A stretch of DNA of 64,000 nt. It comes from Purpureocillium takamizusanense. Its lineage: Eukaryota; Ascomycota; Sordariomycetes; Hypocreales; Ophiocordycipitaceae. The number at the start of each line of letters is the position of its first letter. Position 1 is the stretch's first letter. The notes beneath the pieces were generated by a model. The model did not search any database. It worked only from the letters and a program-made list of their open reading frames with translations, and was not told the DNA's origin. Location of the stretch: contig NC_063071.1 of assembly GCF_022605165.1 (NCBI RefSeq), positions 992,001 through 1,056,000 of the forward strand. Direction: 5' to 3'. Below are positions 22,588 through 33,928 of the stretch, piece after piece. The position numbers were made by a program, and so were the translations under genes.

Positions 22588-24804
22588 CTCGCGTCTTGTA
22601 TGTGACAAGAGCGACTGGCAGCGGCCTTGGGTCGAATAAGCCTGACGAGCTCTTGTTGGCGAACAATGAAAGACTGGACGAGCTGGTCGTTGCAATGGTT
22701 CACAGTCTAGTTAGGCAGGTACCTTGGCTGGCGGCCAGGTCCCTGTGGAGTGCAGCATTGCAAACCCCTGGCTTCTCACCGGCTTGAGGTACCTATGTAG
22801 CGCCAAGCAACAGCACCCAACACGTGAACTGGGGGCTGCGGGAGGAACTTTAGCGCCCGCTCCTGGCTATATATACTGTAGTTACAGGCTATCGGCAGGC
22901 AGGGAGGGGCCTTGACACAACAGCGGCAGCGGCTGTGCAGCTGGGATCAACGAGCGAGACACTTTCCAGTGCTCACACTTCTTCCGGCGTTGGGATTTCT
23001 CATCCGCATGGGCTACCAGGAACTCGCATGTCCATGTTCAAGGACTTTCCTTGTCGGGATATCAAGACACTCAAACCGCACCTTGAGCTCAGTCAGTACA
23101 TGCGCCTTACAAACTCCCATCTACTAACACCGCTTATACGACGTTGAACAGAACGGCACTTGTGAGTTTGGCCCACAGTCTCCACTGATGGCCATTTGAG
23201 CTCATGGGTGCCGACGGCGCTTCGTTGCCGAACCGAAACTGTGCGACGGAGCAGGAGGCAGCTGCGCCCCATCGTGATGTCGCTGACGATGTGTGGACGG
23301 CAGCGAATCGGTATCTGACCCGTCATCAGGTCATAGTAGCCTCTCCCATCTCCGGTGGTGACGAGTCTCCAGGGGTGACGATGACGGCAAGGGCACACGG
23401 GCGCGTTACGTCGGGCGGGCGTTTCTTTCTCGCAGCAAACACGGAGCCAGCGCCCGCCCGCGCAGTTTGCTCACACCTACTTCGTAGCTTCTACGCGCCG
23501 GGATGGACAGTCTCACGAGCAGCAGGTGCCCCTTGGCTTGTGTACGAGGTACGAAGTACAGGTAAGTGGCAGACACGGCCTCGGCCAAGGCGCGTTCGAC
23601 ACGTCGTGACATTACAAAGCACTTCGCCGTCATCATGTCCGTTATCGGTCCCCCGGCATCATCAGCATTCAGCACGGCAACAGCCGCGGCCTTGCCTTGT
23701 TTGCTGTCAGCCCCAGCTGGGCGAGCGTGTGCTGCCTGCCGATGCGACCAAAGCGAACAGCCTCCGTATGCTTCCAGTCCTTCCAGAACAAGAGAGTCCT
23801 AAATGAGCAGAGTACCAGACTTGCCCCCCCCCCCACCGTCGCAGACAGACACCATCCATCAGCAGGGGGGGCGATCGGCTGCTCCCACACGCTGCGCACC
23901 GTCTGGAATGCCCGTTAGCGGCGCCGGGGTCGCACTTACACTCATGTCATGCGCGCCTTTCATCGCCGCTCATCAGCGTCCGGCACCGTTGCCGAGGGCA
24001 AGAGCATGAGCATGTTTATTGCATGCGTGGATGGGCAGATAGACGACGCCTCAAGGGAAAGTCCCAACTGCCTGGGTAGTCGCGGCCTTGTGACCCCCCT
24101 TTGCGACGCGCCGAGCTCTAGCATGCTGCTGCTGCTGCTGTTGCCAAGATGGCGGATTGCGGGGTTTGAGACAGAGAGAGCAAGGTTCCAGACAAGGCTC
24201 CGCGAAAAAAAGGTGGTGTGACGGAGAGCTGGCGAATTGCCGGCGACGGAGACAGACAAACGCAAGCCACCTCCATGTGCTCACTGGCCTGCCGAGCTCC
24301 AACCCACCACCACCACCACCACCACCATCTGGGCGCGCCCCCTGCCGAACCAAAGTGCGTAGTAATGTATTACTTTCAATAAAGAGCCAGCCGTCCAGCC
24401 GTGTGGCAGAAGGGGGACAGTGCTGGCCAGGCTCTTCCTCCCTCGTTCCTCTCACCAAGGCACTTTATCACACTCACAACACCAACGCCTACACGGATGG
24501 TTCCTTCCCAGACACCTGGACGGCAGTCGCGCCCGTGGTCTGTACTTTGTCCTCTAGAGTCAGACCCCGCGGCCTGCAGCTCGCTGCAGCTCTCATGAAG
24601 ATGCCATCTTGTTGTCCCTTCCAACCTCGCTTCCATCCTCGTCATCATCGACATCGTCACCGGCATCAATAATAGCTTCCCCGTCGCAACACCGTCGTCT
24701 GTTACCGTGACACGGTATCGATACTATCCTTCCCTTTTGTCTCACCTCGTCCCGAGTTATCCAACCCTACTCTCGGAGATCAGCCTACTCGCAGCAACAA
24801 CGTC
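22588..24804. other. 2.2-kb intergenic region with simple repeats
   Basis: Frames here overlap on all six readings and lack family-like content; no gene supported. It contains a C-run near 23824, a (CTG)n-like run near 24124 and a (CAC)n tract. The last 150 bases are pyrimidine-rich, as is common before fungal transcription starts. Confidence 0.45.
24304..24327. repeat. (CAC)n microsatellite
   Basis: About eight perfect CAC units in non-coding sequence. Confidence 0.85.
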
Positions 24805-26394
24805 ATGGCGGCCTTGATGCCTCTAGAGTCCCCTTTGGCGGACCCCTCACTTGCTCCCCTACCTCGCACGCCCGCGGAGTTCCCTGCCCCATTGAACACA
24901 ACCTTGCTCGGTACCTCGTACGGTGCCAAGAATTGTGTTGTCAAAATCAATGTCTTCGGTCACCACGCGGCCAAGGCCTTCACGACGGGCGAGTTGATCC
25001 GCGGAACAGTCAACGTCACTGCCCCCATTGACATACCGTTTCGCACCATCACCATCACCCTGGTCGGCTGTGCTCGGACTACGTCGTACATGGGCTGGAC
25101 TGGGGGCCCGAAGACGTACCGGATTCCTCTCATTAGAGCCCCCATGTTGCCGTATGGGTGGTTGCCGGACCCGGCCATCGAAGGCAAGTTCACTTCGAAG
25201 ACAACGTACAGGCAGCAATTCAGCTTTGTGATCCCGGAACAGCTCCCTAGCTTCCACTGCTTTGGAGCCTGCAGCAATCCCGACGCCGCGGAGCGCCACA
25301 AGCGGTTTCATCCCACCACGGGGAATTTCCATCTCGATGACCTGGCCCCGACGGTCACCAACATCATCTACTACATTAGCGTGGAGGCGGTTCTGAAGGA
25401 AGGCGATGATCCCAAGATGTCGAAACTGTTCCAGGCGTCATATCCCCTCCCGATTTTCCCGTATTGCCCAGATGAGCCCCCCCGCATCATCACAAACCAG
25501 GACGTCAGGTACAACATGTGCAACACCAAGAAGCTCAGAAGGTGGTTGATGCCTTTCTCGAGGTCTCTTGGCACACTCACGGCCGTCGCATCCCAACCCC
25601 CCGCCATCATGATGAACGCGCACACCCTCGCGACAACCCCGACCTGCGCCCGTATCAACTTGTTATTCACGCCAACGACACGAGGACAAGGCCCCCCCCA
25701 CATCGGCTCAATCAAGGTTGCCCTCAAGGCCTGCACTTTCTTCAGCACCCGGCCGATGGACTGCATCCCTGACATGGGCGATGCACCGCCTGCCTTGACG
25801 GCTAGTATCCCGCTCGAGTACTCGACGAAGCGCGTCCTCGTCACCGTGTTCCCGGACGCCCCATCATGGAAGCGTGAGCAGTGCGAGAAATGCCGCGGAC
25901 AAGGATCCCCGAGCTCTTCTGTTTGCTTTAAACCCAGCCTTGACGATATGGGCCTTGACAAGAATGACGCGCCCATGATTGACACACGCGAGGTGCCCGA
26001 GGGCGAGGAACAACAGCACCGGCCACCTACGGTATCGTGGCCGATTGCGCCACCTGAACATCGGTGCGAGTATCCCTCGTATCAAGCGCTACTCAGGATA
26101 CGATTTGGTCTCGAAAATCAAAAGGGCACCATGTTTCTGCCCACGTTTTACTCGTGTACGATTGCGCGGACGTATAAGCTCAAGCTGAGGATGATTGTCG
26201 GTCCAGCGAGACACACCATGAAATTTGGTGTGCCTCTGCAGATCGGCGTGGAGCGTTACTCCCAATCTAAACGCGAACCCGAACCACGCTCACTAGGCCC
26301 GAATCCGGATGAGGGCGAGGGCGTAACGCAGCATGAAGTGCCTGCCGTGCATGGCCAGGGACGAGGAGAGGAGTCATCAGGGGAGGAGTCGTGA
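24805..26394 (+). CDS. Arrestin-like (alpha-arrestin fold) protein
   Basis: A 529-residue single-exon protein. It has an arrestin N-domain (CVVKINVFGHHAAKAFTTGELIRGTVNVTAP, then FRTITITLVGCARTT) and a second beta-rich half ending LKLRMIVGPARHTMKFGVPLQIGVE, typical of arrestin C-domains. An insert near residues 355-420 holds a CEKC pair and acidic, proline-rich sequence. The tail is acidic. I see no PPxY motif, which alpha-arrestins use to recruit Rsp5-type ubiquitin ligases, so adaptor function by that route is unproven. The ATG at 24805 is the first in frame. Confidence 0.8.
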   Translation: MAALMPLESPLADPSLAPLPRTPAEFPAPLNTTLLGTSYGAKNCVVKINVFGHHAAKAFTTGELIRGTVNVTAPIDIPFRTITITLVGCARTTSYMGWTGGPKTYRIPLIRAPMLPYGWLPDPAIEGKFTSKTTYRQQFSFVIPEQLPSFHCFGACSNPDAAERHKRFHPTTGNFHLDDLAPTVTNIIYYISVEAVLKEGDDPKMSKLFQASYPLPIFPYCPDEPPRIITNQDVRYNMCNTKKLRRWLMPFSRSLGTLTAVASQPPAIMMNAHTLATTPTCARINLLFTPTTRGQGPPHIGSIKVALKACTFFSTRPMDCIPDMGDAPPALTASIPLEYSTKRVLVTVFPDAPSWKREQCEKCRGQGSPSSSVCFKPSLDDMGLDKNDAPMIDTREVPEGEEQQHRPPTVSWPIAPPEHRCEYPSYQALLRIRFGLENQKGTMFLPTFYSCTIARTYKLKLRMIVGPARHTMKFGVPLQIGVERYSQSKREPEPRSLGPNPDEGEGVTQHEVPAVHGQGRGEESSGEES

Positions 26395-27156
26395 ACTGGC
26401 TGGCAATGTTCTCCAGATATGTTGCGCTGGGTGTGGTGTGCTTGCTCGCATGGAACTAGTCGCCCAGCGCTCATGGTTTGACGATAGCGAGATGGCTTGT
26501 CGTCTCGACATCAATAGCGAGACACCTCATCGTTCATACGAGGGGTGTTTGTGCCAGGCTCTCGACACAAGTTGTATTAGCTGTTATCAATACTAATGTC
26601 AGCGGATTGCTCATTTCATGCATTTGGTACGCAGACCGACCGATCGTCGTAGGTGTCCCAGATGGGGTAACAAGACGCAGGAAACGGAAGTCGTCACTTG
26701 GAGGACGCGGCCTCGCGACAGGCCTGCGGATCGAGGGGCTTTCGAAACAGCCAAGCGGAATGCCACCCCCAAGGACAGTTTTGACGCCAAGAGTTGGCGC
26801 ATGGGGAACGTTCAGAATAACCACGATGAAATGCAGAAGCGATGTCTTGATATGCAAACATGACAGATGTAACGCCAGCCATGCCGCGGCACGAATACCT
26901 AAAAAGACATACCAGAAAATGGAGGCAACCAACCAACCCAAAAGCCACACGACACAAGGCACCTGTCCCGTACTCGCACACCTAGTGTATCTCACACGAT
27001 GACGACAGTTTCTTATGCTGTCGTCTTTCCCCCACCGGGAGCGAGCCCCCTATACATGTAATGACAAAAAGTCATAGCTCACGACGGTGCTTCTGCTCCT
27101 CCTTTGTCTCGTCTCAAGTGGCGGCGCCGCCGGTTCTTGGTGGTAGTGTAACGGTG
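26395..27156. other. Convergent intergenic region, no gene seen
   Basis: Overlapping frames on both strands, none with recognisable content. Confidence 0.45.
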
Positions 27157-29658
27157 TTAGTGCAGCATGTAGGATAGGTCGGGGAGGTTGCGCAGTATGT
27201 CGGCTACGAGCTGGTCGTCTGCGATGGGTGGATTTGCCCCTGGAGCTGGAGGAGCTGCTGCTACTGCGGCGGCCGCTGCTGCAATTGTTGGTTTTGTTGT
27301 TGTTGCTGTCTGTCTAGTGGCCAGCGATGCGGTGGCGGCGGTGGTAGTGGTAGTGGTAGAGGCGGGTGGTAGAGGGAAGGGCGTGTCGGCCGGATTGGAT
27401 GGTCCGAGGGACGGCGTGGGGGGCTCCTGGACAGGGCTCCTCCTCGTCGCGGCCGCGGCCGCCGGTTTCGGAGTGCCGGCCTCGGGTGCGCCGTGGACGG
27501 GCAAGGGTGAGGCTGCCGTGGCCGACGTATCCCAGGGGTCGAGGTCGCTGCTCGACGGGGCGCCGTGGGTGATGGTCGTTACGAGGGTATGCTGGGACTC
27601 ACCCTCCTCCTCCTCTGCGCTAGACGACGACGACGAGTCGTGCCAGTCGGAGTCCTGGGCGGCCCAGGGGTCGTTGGGCGTGCGGCTAGGCGCGGCCTTG
27701 ATGTGGATTTCTGTGCTCGGGAGGAGGGTGGACTCGTCTGTGTCGTCGGGCGGGATGACGCTGGCGCGATCAAGGGGTGTCGCGGCGGCGGCGGCGATGG
27801 TGGTGGTGTGGGAGGCGTTGACGTCTAGGGGGGCGGGTAGTGACGGGGCGGTGGACGACGGTTCTGGCTGTGCGGCCGTCTCTGGTGACACCATCTCGCC
27901 CCATTCGTCGTCCTCGTCCTCGTCTTCCTCTTCGGCGGTGGTGTCGTCGTTGGCTACCGGATGGGATTGCGTCAGGGGGGACAACGGCTGTCGTGTCGCC
28001 GGCGTCGCCTCTGGCGGCCGGGGGAGCTGCAGCGACGCCGGCCTCTCCAGCGACTGCTTGGGCTCGACTGGAGGCGCATCTTGCGACTGCTTGTGCTCCG
28101 CAGCGTCCGGCATCGGCATCAGCTCAGGCTGTCGAGCAGCCAGGGGGGACGAGGGTAAGCTGCTGCTGCTCCAGGCGAACGCCGGCTCGGTGGGCGACAT
28201 GACGCTCCCCCTGACAACAGCCGACGCCTGCCGCCCATGGCCCCCGACGCCCGCCGCCGCGCCCTTGCTCTTCTTCGCCCTGAGCAGCTCGCCAATCTCC
28301 ACGGGCGGCGCCTCCGAGTCCCAGTTGAACAGGTTGCCGCCGCCGCCCGCGCCGAGCCTGCGGCCCAGCACGACGCGCCCGCCGATCGAGTCCTCCTCCA
28401 TCCAGCGCCGCACGATGCGCAGCGTTTTGTCGCGGACGTGCGAGCCGGCCCAGCTAACGCGCACGTAGCCGTCGTCGTCGTCGCCCCCACCCCCGCCGTT
28501 GTACTTGCGGATGGAGCCGAAGCGCGACACATGGTACCAGGCTTTCCGCTCAGAGACGCTGGCAAAGGTGTCGTCGATGATGACATCGGGGACGGGCTCG
28601 GGGTCGACGGACGTGGAGGGTGTGGAAGGAAATAGCCGGTCCAGCTGAGTTAGGTCGATGGGGAAGGGGACGGGGGGTAATTTTAGCCTTGAGCCAGAGT
28701 CGACACGCTGTTCGGTGTCTGGTAGAGGTTTTTGGTCTTCGTCCCCGGCCGTTGGCTCCGGCGCAGACTTGTCCACCTCTTCGTTGTCCTCCGAACCGGC
28801 CATGCCCTCGTGCTGAAGCTCCTCGTCGAACGCTTCTGCGACCTGAATGTCGGGAACCTGCAGTGCTACATCCGTGTCTACCGCGATAGCTGTGGGCTCC
28901 TTTGTTGACGTGCTCAATGCTTCCGAAGAGGCTGCGTTTCTGTGGGCGATGCCATCAAACATCTCCACCAGCTCCTGCACCTTCGATGGCTTCCTGTCTT
29001 CCTCTAGCGGCTCATCTGATGTGGCGACTTCGCGAGAGCCATCTTCACCGCACGTTAATTTCTCAGATGTGTCGGGCTTCGCTATTTCGTCAACCACCTC
29101 GCCCGGTCCGTCGGCAGGATCGGATGCTGCCGCTTCTTTGAGTACTGCCGACACGTCCACTCCCCATATATCATGTGCGCGCTCATCAATGGAGCTCGAT
29201 CGTCTCACTTTACCATCGTTGTAGGTATCGCGTCGCTGTGTGTCGTCTTCTCCCAGGCTGATGGCCGAGTCCGCCGTCCGTTCCTCGCGCCGACCAGAGG
29301 GCTCCTCCTCCACGTCGGTCCTCTTCGTCGAACCCAGTCCACCCCACGGATCCGGCGAGGGTTCCCTCACGGCCGCGCCCGCAGCAGGCTTTATCCCAGG
29401 GCTCCTCCCCCATCCAGGACTCTCGGCGCCCGCGTTCCAGCCCCCCCACGCATCGTCCGGGTCCTCGAGCTCCCGACCCCAAGGCGCGGCCAACACCCTT
29501 CGCGGGCTACTGCCTCTGCTGCCGCCATCGGCCGCGAAATGTGCCTGCCGCGGTGCGGTAGGTAGGCCTAGCTTCGCCGCCGCAGCAGCAGCATCAGGGT
29601 GCAGGGCATTGCCGTCGTCTGCTGTCGACCACGGATCACCGCCCCAGGGATCTTCCAT
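27157..29658 (-). CDS. Disordered DPW-motif protein with one folded core, unknown function
   Basis: An 833-residue single-exon protein, mostly low-complexity and acidic. Asp-Pro-Trp occurs at least five times: twice in the first ten residues, then in SPDPWGG, NDPWAAQ and LDPWDTS, with related DAWGGW and DIWGVD. The only folded-looking part lies about two fifths in: IIDDTFASVSERKAWYHVSRFGS, then YVRVSWAGSHVRDKTLRIVRRWM and GGRVVLG. The extreme C-terminus, after an Ala/Pro/Thr-rich stretch, is a compact helix DQLVADILRNLPDLSYMLH. In animals, DPW binds the AP-2 alpha appendage, so an endocytic or trafficking role is a reasonable guess. The ATG at 29658 was chosen because the upstream codon at 29694 is GTG. 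I do not recognise the family by name. Confidence 0.8.
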   Translation of the reverse strand: MEDPWGGDPWSTADDGNALHPDAAAAAAKLGLPTAPRQAHFAADGGSRGSSPRRVLAAPWGRELEDPDDAWGGWNAGAESPGWGRSPGIKPAAGAAVREPSPDPWGGLGSTKRTDVEEEPSGRREERTADSAISLGEDDTQRRDTYNDGKVRRSSSIDERAHDIWGVDVSAVLKEAAASDPADGPGEVVDEIAKPDTSEKLTCGEDGSREVATSDEPLEEDRKPSKVQELVEMFDGIAHRNAASSEALSTSTKEPTAIAVDTDVALQVPDIQVAEAFDEELQHEGMAGSEDNEEVDKSAPEPTAGDEDQKPLPDTEQRVDSGSRLKLPPVPFPIDLTQLDRLFPSTPSTSVDPEPVPDVIIDDTFASVSERKAWYHVSRFGSIRKYNGGGGGDDDDGYVRVSWAGSHVRDKTLRIVRRWMEEDSIGGRVVLGRRLGAGGGGNLFNWDSEAPPVEIGELLRAKKSKGAAAGVGGHGRQASAVVRGSVMSPTEPAFAWSSSSLPSSPLAARQPELMPMPDAAEHKQSQDAPPVEPKQSLERPASLQLPRPPEATPATRQPLSPLTQSHPVANDDTTAEEEDEDEDDEWGEMVSPETAAQPEPSSTAPSLPAPLDVNASHTTTIAAAAATPLDRASVIPPDDTDESTLLPSTEIHIKAAPSRTPNDPWAAQDSDWHDSSSSSSAEEEEGESQHTLVTTITHGAPSSSDLDPWDTSATAASPLPVHGAPEAGTPKPAAAAATRRSPVQEPPTPSLGPSNPADTPFPLPPASTTTTTTAATASLATRQTATTTKPTIAAAAAAVAAAPPAPGANPPIADDQLVADILRNLPDLSYMLH

Positions 29659-30435
29659 GCCTGGGCGCGGCGGCGGGGCATGTCGCGTGCTCACTCGCCT
29701 GCGCCAGGACTGCTCCCCGCGGATCGAGCCGGGGGGGAAGAAAACGAGTCAGTCGCAAGGAAAGGAGCTGGTTATGGCATCGAAGGCTTCGGCATGGCGC
29801 GTAATTGCTCGGGGGTGGATGCTGCAGGCGTTGGCGCCGCGTGGACTCGGTCGCGTTGGCTGAAGGAAAGGGTGCCTGTCGGGGAGCGTTGCCAAGCTAA
29901 AGAGCTCCTGCTGGGTCCGGCGGCAGTCCAATGGACGAGCCTGTTATTCAACTTCTCTAATTAGAGCGAACCGTGATGTAGCACGAGTGCGAATTGCGTC
30001 GAGGCCAGGTGAGAATGAGGGAGCAGAACAGTTCTGTGCTAACGGACGGCAACGTCGGCCGCGGAGGTGACGTTAGGGGTCCCGGCGCGTTAAAGCTGTC
30101 AGGCCCACCACACCTCCGCATCCGCCGGACTTCGGGTTAGCTCTCCACCACCGCCACAAGGTACGGAGTACCAAGGTACCTAAGGTACCAACGCATTACA
30201 CAGTGCCTTACCTTTATAGGAGTCAATGTCAAAGCGTCCAGAAAATATCTAGTTGCTATTTTACGTATGAGCCTATCTGGCGTTAGTTGTTCCATGCCGA
30301 GCAATACGTTGAAGATGCTTGTTTGGCACCAGGCACCCCAGTCAATGTCAATGCCAACCCTCGCGCCAACGCTAAATAGCATCGTTTCCCGTCAAGGTAT
30401 TATCGTCTCCAGTCCGCTTCTCCCACCCTCTAACT
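29659..30435. other. Intergenic region, no gene seen
   Basis: Promoter side of the DPW protein and 3' flank of CAF-1. Around 30160-30190 lies a cluster of GTAC and TACGGAGTA palindromes. Confidence 0.45.
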
Positions 30436-32459
30436 CTACAGACTGATTTCGTGACCAGGCCTCAGACTCCATTCCTTGGTTCGGCCTGTCCCTGTCTTCT
30501 CTGCGACCAACTCAACCGTATTCTTCACTTCGGCGCGAGACACGTTGCCGCGAAGCTGGTGGAAGATGAAGTCGATCGTACCAGCCTTTGAGAGTGCCTT
30601 GTTATCGAGAATTGCTCGCTTGACATCGTTCAAAAGCTCAGACTTGACCAATTTCACGGGACCGGGGGCTGCGCCGCTGTTTGCTCCGAGGGCTGCGAAA
30701 GCGTTCGCTGGGGTGGGTGGAGGGGCCATTTTACCCGGACCCTCGCCCGGCTGCGTGCCTTTGCCAGCCTTGCTCTTTTGTTCGGTCTCCCAGTACTGGC
30801 CCGACCAAGGGTCAATACCCCAAGTATGCGAGAGGCCCTCTGCTTGCCGAGTTAGCACACGCTGCAACAGTTGTCAAGGGGAAACGTACCGTGAATAAAC
30901 TCCATTTTGTGCTCGTACACGGCCCGGTTCGGTCCAAGTCGATTGTGGTCTTCAAAACAGAGACCAGTACTCTCGGGCTCCATGGTGTTCGCAAAGATTC
31001 GTCGCGCGAGCCCAGCGTCCTCGGAATCATCGAGAAATCCGTCCATGTCATCCTCGTCGTCCAGGTCCTCGTCATCATCGTCGACGTCGACGTCTTCGCC
31101 TTCTTCGTCCTGCCACTCGGCCTCCGAGTCATAGTCGTAGTCCAGTGGCGAGCGCCGATCGGTCGTTCTGCGCGCCAATTTGTGCATATTTCCGGGGCCC
31201 ATCGCGAAAGGTTTGAATGTGACAGTCCCGTAGTATGCAGGACGAACGTCTTGAGAGAAGGCGATTACCTTCATCGGCACCCTAGAAAGCTGTTTTCGAA
31301 CGGTCTCAAGTGTGTTTTCGGCGGAACCTCCAGTGGTTCCAGTCTTCTCTGCCTCTTTGAAGGCCTTCTCCATGATGTGCCTGACCGGGTGGTGCAATTT
31401 TCCGCGCCGAGGAGGCTTGCAGGGGAGAGACAAGAGTTCTACAGAATCAAAGGCACCGGCCTTGCACTCGTGCACTCGTTGCCCGGTGATGTATTCATCC
31501 AGAATACGACATTTGGCGTCTCGCGTCTCTTCATCCATGGATGAGGCCGATGGAGCCAGACGGGTGTTCTCTCTGACGTAGAATGGTCGGAATAGCTTCT
31601 CGTATGCGGACCGCGGCGGCTTCGAGTCGGCGACGGCTGGCTTCTGCGGGCTAACTGGCTTGGTGCCCTGAGCGTCGTCCGACTTCTTTGAACTGACGAA
31701 GAAGTTGAGACGCATTTGCTGGCGTTCCTTCTTTTCCAATTCTTCCTGCGCACGTTTCTTCTCCTCTTCTTTTTGGCGCCTCTTCTCAGCTTTGACGCGG
31801 TCCTCTGCCTCCTTCTTCATACGCTTCTCCTCCCTCTCCTTGGCACGAGCAGCCTTTTCCTCTTCCAGCTTTGCCTGTTCAACTGCTTTTATGGCTGCCT
31901 TGGCCGCCCGCTCTTCGTCCAGCTTGGCCTTTTCAGCGGCCTTTTCGGCGGCCTTCAAGGCCGCCTGCTGCTCTTTCTCCTTCTTGCGCTCTGCAACTTC
32001 CTTTTCGCGAGCCGCCTCACGAGCGGCCTTTTCCTCTGGTGTCAGCTTTTTGGATTTGGCCGCGGGCTTGGCACTGGCCGTCGTGGAGAGTGAAGAAGAA
32101 GGCGTCGTCTTTTTCGGGAGGGTGGCGGATGCCGACTTTGTCGGAGTGAGGGGTGAAGGGGAGTTCCGCACAGGCGTGCTGCTGCCCGTGTTTGTGAGGG
32201 CGGGTGAGCCATGCGGCGAAGATTGGACGAGGTTTCCGGAGATGGGGGCGAGCACTAAACAGTCAGCACCGTCTGGGACTGGGGCCGGGGCAGTGACTGT
32301 ACAGGAATCCCCAGTCGGACGGACGGTGCCTGTGAATGCCGACTTGGCGGCAGAGCCCTCTTCCGCCTTCACTATGTCGGCCGCAAACTCGTCGTGGCTG
32401 CGCTTTCGACCCGCGGCCTCTGACTCCTGGATGTTGGGGTCCATCGTGAACAGCGGCAT
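30436..32459 (-). CDS. Chromatin assembly factor 1 large subunit (Rlf2/Cac1/p150)
   Basis: A 657-residue nuclear histone H3-H4 chaperone subunit that deposits nucleosomes behind the replication fork through PCNA. Exons are 30890-32459 and 30436-30839, joined across a 50-nt GTACGT intron. After a Ser/Thr/Pro-rich start comes a long charged KER coiled coil (~190-310, Lys/Glu/Arg/Ala), then the CAF-1 p150 region with YEKLFRPFYVRENTRLAP. A PIP-like QMRLNFFV follows the KER segment. The acidic ED domain contains WQDEEGEDVDVDDDDEDLDDEDDM-type sequence. The C-terminal exon has a winged-helix-like DNA-binding region (LLNDVKRAILDNKALSKAGTID). The ATG at 32459 gives the family-typical short MPLFTMDPN start; the frame upstream looks non-coding. 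Confidence 0.93.
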
Positions 32460-33928
32460 TGAAGCGAGTGGGTAGCACGAGTTTGCCGCAGGAGATCCCC
32501 GGGTTATCAGATTGGAGTCGAAGATGCCGTGTTGATCATGTGCCGTCGTAGTCAAAAGGAGACGTCTCGTGGCAAGGAAACAGGAAAAAAAGGTGACAGT
32601 ATCCGCGTCAGACAGGAATGGATGGGCACATGTGCTTTCGTATGTACTTCGTTCTCGTACGACGAACGAATGCGGATGGACAAACAAATGACACAAAATG
32701 CTTGCTCGCGGAGAAAGTGAAGCCCGCTCGACCCTCAATGGACCATGCGGCGCCGTCGCGTGTCCGGAGCGGTAACAATTGGTGACAGGTCTCATCAAGG
32801 GGTGGAAGCGGCGACGGTGCGGGTCGAAGTGGAAGTGGTAACGAGGTAGATTAGAAGACGCGCCACCCCGCGTGATTCGCGCGACTACCCTTTGGCCTAG
32901 GACCTGCGGGGACGCGTTACCTGGTCGTCAAAGACGCGTGCTGGCTAAACACCGGAAGTGGTGCTGTGGCTCCTCAGGTACAAGACAAGGTACGTACACT
33001 TAGTCCCTTACTCCATCTTCACTGCACAGCCACAGGGGACCTAACAGGGGGCGCACGTCCGGCTTTCGGACCGGGGCACTTCGGCTTTGAGAGCCCCGCG
33101 GCGCTAGGGCGCGAGGCTTGGCTGGCGTCAGTGCGTCTGCCATGATGCAGTTTCGGCCAAATGCCGTCTGGGTCTTTCTTTTCTGGATGCCTCCGGCCGA
33201 ATCTGACTCCGTCATCACGGCAGCGCCGCCGCCCACCGCCTGCCGAGCCACAGCACGCGGCTAAGCCCAAGGAGTCACAGGGCCGAGATGCCGTCTCGCA
33301 TACAACAGCGCGAGCCTGCATTCGGGCATAACAATACAATGCAAATTCGAACGGGACGTTGCGTCGAGCGGGACGATGGCCGGGCCCCAAAGCAGTATTC
33401 TGTGAGCTCAAACGCCACAGGCAGAGTTTAGTGCTTCCATACGAGACTGCCGGCCCGCAGCGATCTTTTCATCTTGCCCAACACATAGCCCGTCGAATCT
33501 CACGTCACATCATCAAAGCAAGAGCAAACGCTAGGTTCTGGGTCCATTCGGCCACCGTAGTCTCATATTGGTATCTACCACTGACACCCCGAGCGGCGCT
33601 GCCGCATCAGAGGGGTGAACGAACACGCTTTCCCATGGCTGCCGCTGCATTAAGACATATTATGCTTTTGGCGGCTTGGCCGTCTCGCCCATAGTTCCAC
33701 AGTGCACACAATCAAGAGCGAAAGAACAGAGGCAACAACAACACACAGCCCATGGCTTGAAGGCCCGCCGTGACTATGCGCTGCACAGGTGATATCTCTC
33801 CCAGAGCCCCAACGCCTCTCCATGCAGCTGCGCCGACAACAAAAAATGATAAACGATTGGCTTGGAGCGAACGTGTGATGGTATATAAATGTGAAAGTGG
33901 GCCGAGTGTGCCACAGTTCGAGCTTTTT
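32460..33928. other. 1.5-kb intergenic region, no gene seen
   Basis: Promoter side of CAF-1 and 3' flank of the next minus-strand gene. Short frames only. Confidence 0.45.

Noticed and set aside
24304..24327. Short direct repeats as a CRISPR array
   Set aside because: Plain trinucleotide microsatellite in a eukaryotic genome; no spacers.
27188..28468. 426-codon plus-strand frame
   Set aside because: Antisense shadow of the DPW protein; low-complexity Ser/Ala/Val and no domain.
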